Shown in pieces: positions 8,714 to 17,406 of a stretch of 64,000 nt of DNA. This DNA is from Sphingomonas sp. CCH21-G11 (GTDB taxonomy: Bacteria; Pseudomonadota; Alphaproteobacteria; Sphingomonadales; Sphingomonadaceae), in assembly GCF_001555965.1 (NCBI RefSeq), contig NZ_LSHX01000036.1:1-64000 (forward strand). Direction: 5' to 3'. Each line of letters starts with the position of its first letter. Within the stretch, counting starts at the first letter, position 1. The notes beneath the pieces were generated by a model. It did no database searches and had not been told where the DNA came from. It saw nothing but the letters and a program-made list of their open reading frames with translations. A program made the translations under genes and the position numbers.

Positions 8714-9937
8714 TCAGCGCCGCAGCTCCAGATTGTAGACGTCGGCGAAGTTGAAATCCTTGGCGACGAAGATTCCGACCTCTTCGCCCTGGTTCTTCTT
8801 CAGAACGGGTCTGATGTTGATGCTGTTCTGTAGCGCGATCCCAGCGCCCTCGCTCGGCGTCCGTGTGGTGTTGTTGAAGTTGTTGCTGCCACCCGAAACC
8901 GATTGCCCCGCGATGTAGGCGGCGTCATCGACCAGCGAGAGCAGCAGCGCACTGCCGAACCGCGCCCAGAAGAAGGTGTCGACGGATCCGGCGATGCCCG
9001 CGCGGCCAAGCGCGTCCGAGCCCGGCGAAGCCAGGTCGATGCGAACCCCCTGCGGCGTGACCGCGCGCGTCCAGAGCACGAACAGACGGTTCTGCCCTTG
9101 CTGGATGCCGCCATGATACTCGCCGAGCACCTTCGTGCCCTTCTCCATCAAGACGACACGGCCATTTTCGGAATAGACGTCGCGCGGGATCAGGCAGGAT
9201 GTGTAGCCGGGTTGGGCCGAATTCATCGCGGTTTGCAGGATGCACGGGATCAACGTGCCGGCGGTGACGAGATAGTTGCGATTGGGGAGCATCGCTGCGC
9301 GCGCTTCCCCGACGGCCGAGCTCTGCCGCAGCGCATCGAGCGCATTCGGGGTGCCGCGGGCGCCTGGTGCTGCCTGCCCGTCACCGCCGCCCGCCTCGCT
9401 GGGGTCAGCCGGCGCGCCATTGGCAGCGGCCGAACCTGGGATCGGCGCGCGACCGCCATAAGCGATCAATGTCGATCGCCGCGCCTGGTCTGCCAGGTTC
9501 TGGCCTTTGGTCGGTGCGGTCGCCGTCGGCGCGGCCCCAGGCTGCATTGCCGGTACAATCTGACCGTCCGGGCCGACGTCGCGGGCGCCGGGTGGCGGGT
9601 TGATGACGGGCGCATTCGGGTCCGGGACCGCGCCCAGGGGTTTCGGCCGGACCGCGACCGCATCATAGGCAACCGTCTCGCGCGCTGCCAGATCGGTGCG
9701 TCGGGCGGTAGCCTCGGGCTTTGCCATCAGGTTGCCAGCGGTCTTGCTACCCGTTCCTGAATTTACCCACAGAATGCCGAGCACCATCGCGGTGCCGGCA
9801 AAGATCAGGGCACCGTTTCGCTTCGCCGGCGTCATGCCACCGATCGGATCGATGCCGCGTTCGCGGACGATCTCGTCGCGTTCCGGGGTCGGATCACCCT
9901 GTGGGCGACGGCGGTCTTCTGGCGCAAATTCGTCCAT
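8714..9937 (-). CDS. virB10: VirB10 T4SS scaffold protein
   Basis: A 407-residue inner-to-outer membrane scaffold. A short cytoplasmic tail precedes one transmembrane helix (about 42-60, GALIFAGTAMVLGILW). Then comes a Pro/Ala-rich periplasmic linker and the TrbI/VirB10 beta-barrel domain from about 210. This domain contains GTLIPCILQTAMNSAQPGY and EKGTKVLGEYHG, typical of the family. Start ATG 9937 has AAGGAG eight bases upstream; the in-frame GTG at 9946 overlaps that site and is less likely. It partners VirB9 and VirB7-type proteins in the outer-membrane core complex. Confidence 0.92.
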   Translation of the reverse strand: MDEFAPEDRRRPQGDPTPERDEIVRERGIDPIGGMTPAKRNGALIFAGTAMVLGILWVNSGTGSKTAGNLMAKPEATARRTDLAARETVAYDAVAVRPKPLGAVPDPNAPVINPPPGARDVGPDGQIVPAMQPGAAPTATAPTKGQNLADQARRSTLIAYGGRAPIPGSAAANGAPADPSEAGGGDGQAAPGARGTPNALDALRQSSAVGEARAAMLPNRNYLVTAGTLIPCILQTAMNSAQPGYTSCLIPRDVYSENGRVVLMEKGTKVLGEYHGGIQQGQNRLFVLWTRAVTPQGVRIDLASPGSDALGRAGIAGSVDTFFWARFGSALLLSLVDDAAYIAGQSVSGGSNNFNNTTRTPSEGAGIALQNSINIRPVLKKNQGEEVGIFVAKDFNFADVYNLELRR

Positions 9938-9942
9938 CGCGC

Positions 9943-10800
9943 TCACTCCTTCGGGTCTTGCATGGTGCGCTCGACGTGCGGCGATGCGGTGTTCGTGCCG
10001 TGATCGATGCCGTAAGGTGTCGGGGCCAGGTTATAGATGCAGAGCACTTCCCGGTTTCGCCGCAGTCGGAGTTGGGCTGTGACAATGTGCACGACCACGA
10101 ACTCGTCCCGAACGTCGAAGGGGACCAGCGTCTCGGTCCCATCTGGTCGCACCATGTAAATGGCTGGGATCTCGTGATTGCCGGGGAAGCGCAGAACCGT
10201 GAACTGGCCATTGTCGGAAATCTCCGATGGCTGCAGATCGCTCGATCCCTGGACCTTGTAGTTCAGATTGCGCGGACCCTCGATCACGCCATGGTCGAGG
10301 GCTCCCCGGACGACGCTTGCCTGCAGCGCTGCCACGCGCTGCGCCTCCCGTGTCGCCTGCATACGCGCCGCGCGCTCGGCCTCGTCACGCGGAGACCGGA
10401 AGCGAACCTGAAAATAGGTATTGGCGCTCTTGCTGCTGATCGGTCCTCGACGCGCGGTAAGCTCGAAGGCGTAGTTGCGGAGCTCACCGCCCCGATTGGT
10501 CGTGACGATGAGGTTGGTCGGCCCCGCACGTTCGCGTGGTTTCAGGAACAGGATATGGCCAGCGACAGCAACTTCCCACGACACCGTGTCGCCGAGCGCC
10601 ACATGCTCAATCGTCTCATCGGCACCGAGCACGATCTGGGTCGCGGTGCGGAAGGTGCCGACAATCCGGTAGACCTGCGTTTCCTGATACTCGACGAACT
10701 TTACGCGCGGGTCCGAGGGGCCGCCGCGCGGCGTATCCTCGGCAAGGGCAGGGGCAGCGATCAGCGCGACAGCGCTTGCGAGGCAAACGAGCCGGTTCAC
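9943..10800 (-). CDS. virB9: VirB9 outer-membrane core protein
   Basis: A 285-residue periplasmic protein with a clear signal peptide (MNRLVCLASAVALIAAPALA). The family pattern is present: an N-terminal domain with YRIVGTFRTATQIVLGADE, a middle region, and a C-terminal domain (NLNYKVQG, PSEISDNGQFTVLRFPGN). VirB9 joins VirB7 and VirB10 in the channel crossing the outer membrane. It overlaps virB8 by four bases. Confidence 0.92.
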   Translation of the reverse strand: MNRLVCLASAVALIAAPALAEDTPRGGPSDPRVKFVEYQETQVYRIVGTFRTATQIVLGADETIEHVALGDTVSWEVAVAGHILFLKPRERAGPTNLIVTTNRGGELRNYAFELTARRGPISSKSANTYFQVRFRSPRDEAERAARMQATREAQRVAALQASVVRGALDHGVIEGPRNLNYKVQGSSDLQPSEISDNGQFTVLRFPGNHEIPAIYMVRPDGTETLVPFDVRDEFVVVHIVTAQLRLRRNREVLCIYNLAPTPYGIDHGTNTASPHVERTMQDPKE

Positions 10801-11486
10801 CGCACCACCTCCGGGTCGGCCCGGTAGTTCTCGACCTGAAAGCCTAGCGGATTGCGGTAGCGATCCCCTTCGGCCATCGGCGCGTTCGTATACCGGAACG
10901 TCACGGTCGCGATCCAGTCGGTGCTCTGCGTGTCGGTGTCGGTCTGGACCGTGCGCGTGAAGCGCACATTGGCGACGCGATCGTTGATAAAGGCGATGTT
11001 GCGAACGCGTGCCTGGACGGTCGCACCCTTGCCCCAGACGACCTGCGGGCTGTTTTGATTGTTTGAGCTGAAGAAGCGGCCCCAGCGCTGCTGTTCGCCA
11101 GGCTCGGACAAGATCGTGACCGCTCTGAAATTCTCTTCGGCCGCAGCCGACAGCCAGCTCTCGCGTGCCCTGACGTACTGGGCCAGGAAGAATTTCGTCA
11201 CCGCCTCGTCATAGCGCATCGGCTTTTGAGTGAGCGTGGTCTGGACGTCGACGGCGCCCGTCGTTTGGTTGACCCGGATGATATAGGGCATCACCGTCTT
11301 GAGCGGAGCAAGTCCGGCGAGAGCGAAGCCTTCGGCGGCTGACACCAGCAATGCCAGGGCAGCCACGATCCACGCAATGCGTTCGGAGCGCAACGATTTG
11401 CGCTGCCGGTCCTGGTCCCAGGACCGCGCCTGACCGAAATAGAGTTCTGCGTCCTTCGCGGGTACGCCCTCGACCTGGCTGCGCAT
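10797..11486 (-). CDS. virB8: VirB8 inner-membrane assembly factor
   Basis: A bitopic protein of 229 residues. Residues 1-35 are cytoplasmic, residues about 36-58 form one membrane helix (ERIAWIVAALALLVSAAEGF), and the rest is the NTF2-like VirB8 domain (VTKFFLAQYVRARESW, WIATVTFRYTNAP). It nucleates assembly and contacts VirB9 and VirB10. GGGAG lies nine bases before the ATG. Length and order match other VirB8 proteins. Confidence 0.92.
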   Translation of the reverse strand: MRSQVEGVPAKDAELYFGQARSWDQDRQRKSLRSERIAWIVAALALLVSAAEGFALAGLAPLKTVMPYIIRVNQTTGAVDVQTTLTQKPMRYDEAVTKFFLAQYVRARESWLSAAAEENFRAVTILSEPGEQQRWGRFFSSNNQNSPQVVWGKGATVQARVRNIAFINDRVANVRFTRTVQTDTDTQSTDWIATVTFRYTNAPMAEGDRYRNPLGFQVENYRADPEVVR

Positions 11487-11488
11487 GG

Positions 11489-11806
11489 TCAGCAGCTCCC
11501 ATGATTGCGGGGCGCATCCCGCATGGAGGTCTTGTCTGGCGCGGGAACCGGAACCGGTGGCGGCGCTGATGCACCTTCGGGCGGTTGGATGACCGGCGGG
11601 ACAGGCGGCGGGGCAGGGGGCGCTACGACGCCCGGGATCGGCGAGCCGGGTAGGACGCTACCGTAAATATTCACGTCGCGCAGGTGCTTCCCGTTACAGA
11701 CGGGCAGCTTTTTCGGGCCAGAAGCCCCGCTCGACATGGAAGGAAGGATCATCAGCAGTGCGACCGAACTGCGCAGGATGTGGATGGGCGTTGATGAACT
11801 CGTCAT
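11489..11806 (-). CDS. Small exported Pro-rich T4SS protein (VirB7-position)
   Basis: A 105-residue protein between virB6 and virB8, where a virB7 often lies. It has a hydrophobic N-terminal segment (HILRSSVALLMILPSMSSG), a Cys in LPVCNGKHLRDVNIYGS, then a Pro-rich tract and a C-terminal Cys. No lipobox is clear. Start 11806 is favoured by AGGGA seven bases upstream over the ATG at 11824. It may act as a VirB7-like core component, inferred from position and export signal only. Confidence 0.6.
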   Translation of the reverse strand: MTSSSTPIHILRSSVALLMILPSMSSGASGPKKLPVCNGKHLRDVNIYGSVLPGSPIPGVVAPPAPPPVPPVIQPPEGASAPPPVPVPAPDKTSMRDAPRNHGSC

Positions 11807-11820
11807 GGAATTTTCCCTGG

Positions 11821-12768
11821 TCATAAGGCGCGGCTGACCGAACCACCGCGACCGGCGGCACGTTCGAGATTGCGGCTATTGCGTGTGGCGCGGGCTTGCT
11901 GGAACGGTGCAGCCATGGTTCCCCAAGCGGACCCCGCAAAAGCTCCGACCCCGGCCGCAGCGCCGCCGGCGATGCCCGTCGCGATCGACGGCGCCTGGAA
12001 AAAGAAGATTGTGCCGAGGAAGATATATACCGCGAACAATACAGCGCCGATCGTCACGTCAGGCGTGCCTTCGGCCGCGGTCAGTGCTGTAGCGCCGAGA
12101 TCGGTGATCAGGGCCGTGATGGCGATGATCACAGCCATCAGGACGATGTAGTTGAACACCTGTCCCAGCCACCCGTAGAAGAACCGGCGGGTGGTCTCGA
12201 ACAGCGACAGCGCGATAAAAATCGGCCCGAGCGCGATCACGACGGCGAGCGCCACCTTTGCGAACACGGTGATCGCAAACCCGATCGCCGCAGAGAGGCC
12301 CGCTAAACCGTAAATCGCTACCGCCAGCGTGAGCAGGACGAGCTTCCAGGGGTTGATGTCGAGATAGGTCGCGGCTTCCGTCCGGATGATCAGGACGATG
12401 GAATCGACCTGCCCGAAGTAATCGTCGAACACCGCACCGACGCTGGTGATGGTCTTGCCCGCCAGCGCCTGGGAGATTGCATCCGGCATCCCGTGGAAAA
12501 GCGGGTTCGTGATCCACTCCGAATAAGCGACCGTCGTGGCCGCAACGTAGAGCAGGCACAGCTTCACCATCCGGTAGACCAGCTCGCCCCAGGGCTCGCT
12601 GACGATACCGCGCATCACCATGTACCCATACAGCGCGATGTAGATGACCAGGCCAAGCGCCAGCGGTCCTCTCACGACCTCAATGACGTTGTTGAGACGC
12701 TCGTTGAGGAAGAGATCGAGCTTCCCGTCGATGTTGGTATAAATATCCGCGAAGAGTGTGGACGCCAT
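11821..12768 (-). CDS. virB6: VirB6 polytopic membrane channel protein
   Basis: A 315-residue inner-membrane protein with five to six predicted helices. The first is around 35-55, a cluster spans 150-210 (LVLLTLAVAIYGLAGLSAA; LAVVIALGPIFIALSLFE; FNYIVLMAVIIAITALI), and one lies near 240-260. GPIFIALSLFETTRRFFYGW is typical of VirB6/TrbL. It forms part of the inner-membrane platform. GAGGAT precedes the ATG. The C-terminus is Ala/Gly/Arg-rich. Confidence 0.9.
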   Translation of the reverse strand: MASTLFADIYTNIDGKLDLFLNERLNNVIEVVRGPLALGLVIYIALYGYMVMRGIVSEPWGELVYRMVKLCLLYVAATTVAYSEWITNPLFHGMPDAISQALAGKTITSVGAVFDDYFGQVDSIVLIIRTEAATYLDINPWKLVLLTLAVAIYGLAGLSAAIGFAITVFAKVALAVVIALGPIFIALSLFETTRRFFYGWLGQVFNYIVLMAVIIAITALITDLGATALTAAEGTPDVTIGAVLFAVYIFLGTIFFFQAPSIATGIAGGAAAGVGAFAGSAWGTMAAPFQQARATRNSRNLERAAGRGGSVSRAL

Positions 12769-12783
12769 GGCCAGTATCCTCGC

Positions 12784-13002
12784 TTATTTGTGACCCAGCG
12801 AACGCTCGAGCTTGTCAGCGTTCTCGACGTCCTTGGCGTTGCTGCACTCCTGGGCATCGTTGTGAGTGCCGTTGGCGCAGGCGGCCAGGATTGCAGCGCG
12901 CTGCTTGGGATCGGACTTCAGCTCGGCCTTGCCGACCAACTGCCCGCAACCACTCAGGAGTGTGGCCGTCAGAGCAGGGAGGAACGCAGCGATCCCCTTC
13001 AC
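12784..13002 (-). CDS. eexN: EexN-family entry-exclusion lipoprotein
   Basis: A 72-residue lipoprotein: a short signal peptide ending in a lipobox LLSGC, then a compact domain with AAILAACANGTHNDAQECSN that matches the two-Cys pattern of EexN-like entry-exclusion lipoproteins. These sit in the envelope of plasmid carriers and block entry of the same plasmid type. The GTG start overlaps the virB5 stop (GTGA), so expression is coupled to the T4SS genes. Confidence 0.7.
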   Translation of the reverse strand: MKGIAAFLPALTATLLSGCGQLVGKAELKSDPKQRAAILAACANGTHNDAQECSNAKDVENADKLERSLGHK

Positions 13003-13715
13003 GGCCGGCTACTCAGGCTCTGCTGAAGTTTGGCGAGGCCGTTTTCATCATCTCGCTGCGAACGCAGTCTCGCCTCGGCGGCCTGCCGCATCTGAAGCGC
13101 CTGAAGCTGGACGGCGTCGTTCTGAATATGCGCGTTTTCGACGCCAATCCGCGCCTGAATGTCCATGACTTCTTTCGCGTCTGAGGCGCTGTCGAGTGAG
13201 GAGCGAAGCTCCTCGAGACCGGTCGTCCGCTGGGCGGTGACCCCGTAAGCCGCTTCGGCGATCGCAGCGTCGCGAGCGGCCATCTCGCCATTTTGTGAGA
13301 TCGAATCTCGGTTGGACCGTTCGAACGCCGTCGCGCCCGGTCGAAGGTCCGGCAGTTCGATGCGGTTGCTGCTGCGGATCCGGGCGGCAGACGAGCCCAG
13401 GCTCCCCAACCCGGAAAAATCGGACGACATCAATCGCTGGATGTCCCGAGCTTCGCTTGGAAGAAGGTGGCGAACGGCGTCGGTATTGAGCGAGGACGCT
13501 ATCTGGTTGACGTTCGTAAGCTTGTTGACGCTGTTGTAGAGTTCGGTTGCCTGCGAAATCTGCTGCTTGCCCTGCTCGATCATCGACAGCGTGTTTTTCA
13601 CCGTCGAGAGCGTCTGCAAGAACGTTGCGGTGTCGTGGACGGGTATCCCCTGCGCATACGCCGGCGCCGACATTGCCAATGCGCCGACGATCGCCATCGT
13701 TCGAATTGCCTTCAT
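12999..13715 (-). CDS. virB5: VirB5 minor pilin
   Basis: A 238-residue exported protein with signal peptide MKAIRTMAIVGALAMSAPAYA and a long alpha-helical body with a conserved TLSMIEQGKQQISQATELYNSV stretch, as in VirB5/TrbJ pilus-tip proteins. Start 13715 is set by the signal peptide and the GGAAAGGATAAGG leader; the longer frame upstream has no such features. It lies 4 bp after virB4 and overlaps eexN. Confidence 0.88.
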   Translation of the reverse strand: MKAIRTMAIVGALAMSAPAYAQGIPVHDTATFLQTLSTVKNTLSMIEQGKQQISQATELYNSVNKLTNVNQIASSLNTDAVRHLLPSEARDIQRLMSSDFSGLGSLGSSAARIRSSNRIELPDLRPGATAFERSNRDSISQNGEMAARDAAIAEAAYGVTAQRTTGLEELRSSLDSASDAKEVMDIQARIGVENAHIQNDAVQLQALQMRQAAEARLRSQRDDENGLAKLQQSLSSRP

Positions 13716-13719
13716 GACC

Positions 13720-16137
13720 TTATCCTTTCCTTCTGGTGGTTGCGCGCCGACGCTCGTGGAATGCGGGCAGCCAAGCGCTGGGATCATCGCCATGCTCAGC
13801 CCGGACCTGATCGAGGATGCCGACCGTCTCAGTGGTGCCCGAGAGGACGGCCAACTCGTCCGACAGACCGCCCAGGTCGAGTTCCACAACGATGGAATCA
13901 TGGCCCTGCTTCACCAGGAAGCGCCGGCTTTCGGGAATGAGGTCGTTCCTGATGAGCTTGAATTCGGCGCGTGTAAGACCGAGGCCATCGATATAATCGA
14001 CCTCGCGGCCATAGGGATTGGGCAACAGGATCTTGGTCGCGACCTGTTCCATGATGCTGTGCGAGATGTCCGAGCGCAGTGCGTCGGCCGGGCTCTGGGT
14101 GCCGAACACCAGAAAGGCATTCTGCTTGCGGTAGGTCTTCAGCCCGTCTTGCGCGAAGGCGCGGAAGGCGTCGTCGCCGAGTGCCTTCCAGAACTCGTCG
14201 ATGTCGATCACAAGCCGGCGACCGTCGAGCAGCGCATCGATGCGGTGGAACATGTACATCATCAGCGGCGTGCGGATCTCTGGATTATCGAGGAAGTCCG
14301 TCATGTCGAAGCCGATGAACCTGGCCTCGAGCGTCAACTCGTCCCGGTCGTTGTCGAACACCCACCCTAGCGCCCCGCCGCGTGACCATTTCTCCAATCG
14401 CGCGCCGATCCCTTCGGGATCGCGCTGTCCAAGCAGCTGGCGCAGCGCGAGAATTGACCGTTCTTCTGGAGGGAGACGCCCGATCGAGAGGATACCCTCG
14501 TCGATCATCCTCTCCTGGGTAACGCCGAGCTGCAATCCAGCTGGCGTCACGAGATGCCGGATCAGTCTGCCGAGGAAGACAATATTGCCGGGCGTCTGAT
14601 CGAGCGCGCGGACCGGGGCGAACCCGGTCGGCACACCATTGCGCAATGCGAGGTAGGTGCCGCCCGAGGATCGGACATAGATCTCCGCGCCGCGATCCTT
14701 GTCGATAAAGATCTGCTGCGCGCCAGTCTTCTCGAGCTGCGCCATCAGGAAGTTCTGCACCACGGTCTTGCCACCACCCGAGGGGCCGATGATCAGCGTG
14801 TGGCCGAGATCGTTCACATGGAAGTTGAAATAGTAGGGAGATTGGGCAGCGGTCTTCATCAGCGCGATCGCCGCGCCCCAGTGATTGCCATCGGGCTTTC
14901 CGGCCGGGAAGGTATGGAACGGCGATAGCGCTGCGAAATTGCGCGACGTGATCGCGGCCGGCCGCGCCCGCCACGAGAAGTTGCCGGGTAGCTGCGACCA
15001 GAAGGCAGCTTCAAGCGCCGGGCCTTCGCGCGCCGATACAAGACCGGCGTCCGCCAGCGCAGCCCGAGCCGTCGACAGGTTCTCGGCCAGACGCTTCTGG
15101 TTTTCACCGAATACCGCGAGAGAGAAATGATGCTCGCCGAGCACAAACCGATTACTTTGAAGGTCGTCGGCTGCATCCGCCAGTTCGATTGCCTGGCTGG
15201 CAGCGGCATCTTCGGTCGATGCCATCTGGTTCTGACGCCGACGCAGCCGCTCCGACGCCCGTGCCTTGCCCATGAACGCGAAGGATTGCGTCACGACGAA
15301 CGCAAAATCCTGTGAGAGCAGGGCGTTCATTTGCCCCGGCCGGGTCATGGCCGGATACTCACGAATGCCGAACAAACCGACGAAGCGACTTTCGTCATGC
15401 GCGCGCACCTCGACTGTCTCCCGGCCGAAGATGACGCGCTCACCGTAAATGGCGGAGCCCAGATGACCACGTACGAGCGGGACGCGCGCCGCTCGGCCCA
15501 TCATCACGAGCTCCAGCACCTCAAGGGGCTGCGAGAACATCAGGCCATTATGTTCGTAGAGGCTGAGCCTGAGTGGCCGGCATCGGGCCAACAGCTTCTC
15601 GATGTCGCGCGCCTTGTCCTCAAAGCGCGCAAGTTCGTCTTCGTCGACCTCTTCGCCCTCCTTGCGGGCAGTAGAGAGGCGGCGCAGCAAAACCCCCGTG
15701 CGATCAGCCGAACCAACGGACGGGCGCATGATCAGGGTCAGATACAGTTCGTTGACGAACATACGCTTGGCCGTGACCCGGGCGCGGTACTTCGCGTCCA
15801 GATCTGCTGCGAAATCCGACCGGAACTCTCCTTGCGGATAATCGGTAATTGGGCGGCGCACGATGTGGGTCCAGATCGCGAGACGATCGTCGGCAATGTT
15901 GCGCAGCGTGCCGTTCAGCTTCTCGTGCCAGTCGTTGAGATGGAGGGGGTCAGCCGTCTCGAACGCGAGACCGTCGAGCTTGAACATCATCATCAGATCG
16001 CGGCCATCAAGCGCGATGACGTGATCGTCGATATGGCGCGCATAGGGGAGGTAACGCGCGGGGTCGGCCTCGTTCTTGAGGATTCGCCAAGGCGTTCGGG
16101 CTGACGTGGCACCGAGCGAGATCGCGCCACTAGCCAC
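13720..16137 (-). CDS. virB4: VirB4 T4SS ATPase
   Basis: An 805-residue ATPase that energises pilus biogenesis and transfer. The N-terminal domain (LPYARHIDDHVIALDGRDL, 30-48) is followed by the CagE/VirB4 domain. Walker A GPSGGGKT lies at 451-458 and Walker B near VIDIDEFWK. Length is normal. It starts with GTG at 16137. Immediately upstream, where virB2 and virB3 normally stand, there is only a truncated luxR, and the AGGGG before the start overlaps the stop of that fragment. The cluster appears to have lost its pilin genes at this junction. Confidence 0.93.
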   Translation of the reverse strand: MASGAISLGATSARTPWRILKNEADPARYLPYARHIDDHVIALDGRDLMMMFKLDGLAFETADPLHLNDWHEKLNGTLRNIADDRLAIWTHIVRRPITDYPQGEFRSDFAADLDAKYRARVTAKRMFVNELYLTLIMRPSVGSADRTGVLLRRLSTARKEGEEVDEDELARFEDKARDIEKLLARCRPLRLSLYEHNGLMFSQPLEVLELVMMGRAARVPLVRGHLGSAIYGERVIFGRETVEVRAHDESRFVGLFGIREYPAMTRPGQMNALLSQDFAFVVTQSFAFMGKARASERLRRRQNQMASTEDAAASQAIELADAADDLQSNRFVLGEHHFSLAVFGENQKRLAENLSTARAALADAGLVSAREGPALEAAFWSQLPGNFSWRARPAAITSRNFAALSPFHTFPAGKPDGNHWGAAIALMKTAAQSPYYFNFHVNDLGHTLIIGPSGGGKTVVQNFLMAQLEKTGAQQIFIDKDRGAEIYVRSSGGTYLALRNGVPTGFAPVRALDQTPGNIVFLGRLIRHLVTPAGLQLGVTQERMIDEGILSIGRLPPEERSILALRQLLGQRDPEGIGARLEKWSRGGALGWVFDNDRDELTLEARFIGFDMTDFLDNPEIRTPLMMYMFHRIDALLDGRRLVIDIDEFWKALGDDAFRAFAQDGLKTYRKQNAFLVFGTQSPADALRSDISHSIMEQVATKILLPNPYGREVDYIDGLGLTRAEFKLIRNDLIPESRRFLVKQGHDSIVVELDLGGLSDELAVLSGTTETVGILDQVRAEHGDDPSAWLPAFHERRRATTRRKG

Positions 16138-16147
16138 GAGCGAACCC

Positions 16148-16345
16148 CTAGGTCGTCAGCAACAGGGCCTTGTTGCTGCGTCTCGCCAAATCGACATTGT
16201 GAACCAAGGCAAACCACCGGAAGCCAGATTCTCTGACGATGGCATCGACTAGCGCCGACAATTCATCGAGCGTCTCTGCGTGCTTTGAGCGTTGCTCGAA
16301 TTCGCTGATCGCGGCCAGCTGCCCGTTGTCGCAAACGTTTGTCAT
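16148..16345 (-). pseudogene. LuxR/TraR-type regulator, N-terminal fragment
   Basis: Sixty-five codons (MTNVCDNG onward) resemble the start of the autoinducer-binding domain of LuxR-type regulators: LDELSALVDAIVRESGF then FALVHNVDL and LLLTT. The frame stops at TAG exactly where a tyrosine-proline continuation would be expected. The ligand pocket and the HTH are absent. The stop sits 11 bp before the virB4 start. It is probably a deletion scar where a quorum-sensing regulator was joined to virB4 with loss of virB2 and virB3. The assignment rests on a short stretch. Confidence 0.5.
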
Positions 16346-16515
16346 GACGACGATTTTGGGTCGAGGAATCAGTCGATCCACCCCCAAGTCGTTGAACAGG
16401 AGCAAAAATACGGCGAACTGCGACCGGTTCTCAACTCCTCCGGCCGGCGGCACGACTGACCGCATCTCAACGACTTATGGGATCCTGGTAGCTCGCGCGT
16501 GGTGCGGCAATTCCG

Positions 16516-16902
16516 TCACCGCGCCAGCAAAAGCCTGAGGCCCGGCACGTCGATACGTGCCCATTGCTGATCTGCCGTAACAACGGGCAACCCTTCGGCG
16601 ATCGCCAGGGCCATGCAGGTTCGATCGCCGAGGCCGCTGCCGAATTCTTTAGTGACAGGGTAGAGGCTGGCGGCTGCAATGGCGTCGTCCCACCCATGCG
16701 GACGCACCTCGAGATGCAATGCATCCAGCATCGCCAGCGCAGCATCGATCGGCACGTCGCGGCGTAAGAGGCCCTTGATTACTTCCTGAAAATTGACCGC
16801 CGATATGAGCCCGTCGCCAATATACTGCGCGACAACGTTGGCACCCGGCTCATCGCGCAGCAACGCCAATATCGCCGAGGCGTCAAAAACGATCGATGCC
16901 AT
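16516..16902 (-). CDS. vapC: VapC-type PIN-domain toxin
   Basis: A 128-residue PIN ribonuclease. The acidic site is complete: Asp7 (IVFDAS), Glu40 (NFQEVI), Asp93 (LGDRTCMALA) and Asp111 (TADQQW). VapC toxins cleave specific tRNAs or rRNA. It begins 2 bp after the stop of the AbrB-type antitoxin gene, the normal order. The module probably stabilises the replicon beside the conjugation genes. Confidence 0.9.
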   Translation of the reverse strand: MASIVFDASAILALLRDEPGANVVAQYIGDGLISAVNFQEVIKGLLRRDVPIDAALAMLDALHLEVRPHGWDDAIAAASLYPVTKEFGSGLGDRTCMALAIAEGLPVVTADQQWARIDVPGLRLLLAR

Positions 16903-16904
16903 GC

Positions 16905-17150
16905 CTAGTCGAGGTCTTCGCGTGCCGCTTCGGCCCGGCGCTCGGCGATGAAGTCATCAACCGGAAGGTCGTTCGTCGCGTGCTGGCGGTACAGGTCCTG
17001 AGCGCGTTTGATGCTCTGATGCATCGACGTGAGCTTCACATTGTCGCCGTCGATCGACAGCACTAAGACGCCTGCGCCTGTGACGCCAAGCGCCTTGCGC
17101 GCCGAACGCGGCAGTACCATGCGGCCATTCTCCGCAATCCGGATGTCCAT
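16905..17150 (-). CDS. vapB: VapB-type AbrB/MazE-fold antitoxin
   Basis: An 81-residue antitoxin. The N-terminal swapped-hairpin domain MDIRIAENGRMVLPRSARKA is characteristic of AbrB/MazE/VapB proteins. The charged C-terminal tail would wrap the PIN toxin. Start 17150 fits the family N-terminus better than the ATG ten codons upstream. It pairs with the adjacent PIN toxin and should repress the shared promoter. Confidence 0.85.
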   Translation of the reverse strand: MDIRIAENGRMVLPRSARKALGVTGAGVLVLSIDGDNVKLTSMHQSIKRAQDLYRQHATNDLPVDDFIAERRAEAAREDLD

Positions 17151-17406
17151 AGTTTCGTGCACGAATGACACCTCATTCAAAAGGGCATGAACCGTACTTA
17201 TGCCATTTTATAAAGAATGTCTATCTATGTCCTATGACGATGGCTCTGCCGAATTGCCGGTGGAAGTCGATAATCCCTGTCTGTCAGACGGCCGATCGTT
17301 TCTGCGAAAGAGACGCTTTACGGGCTGACCAACGAGCGCACAGCCCGTGCGCACCGCATCAATCGATCGGTCCGATAATATATCTTATGTTAAATATATC
17401 AATGGT

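Noticed and set aside
9721..10827. Plus-strand frame of 368 codons over virB9/virB10
   Set aside because: It is antisense to well-defined virB genes and shows no protein family features.
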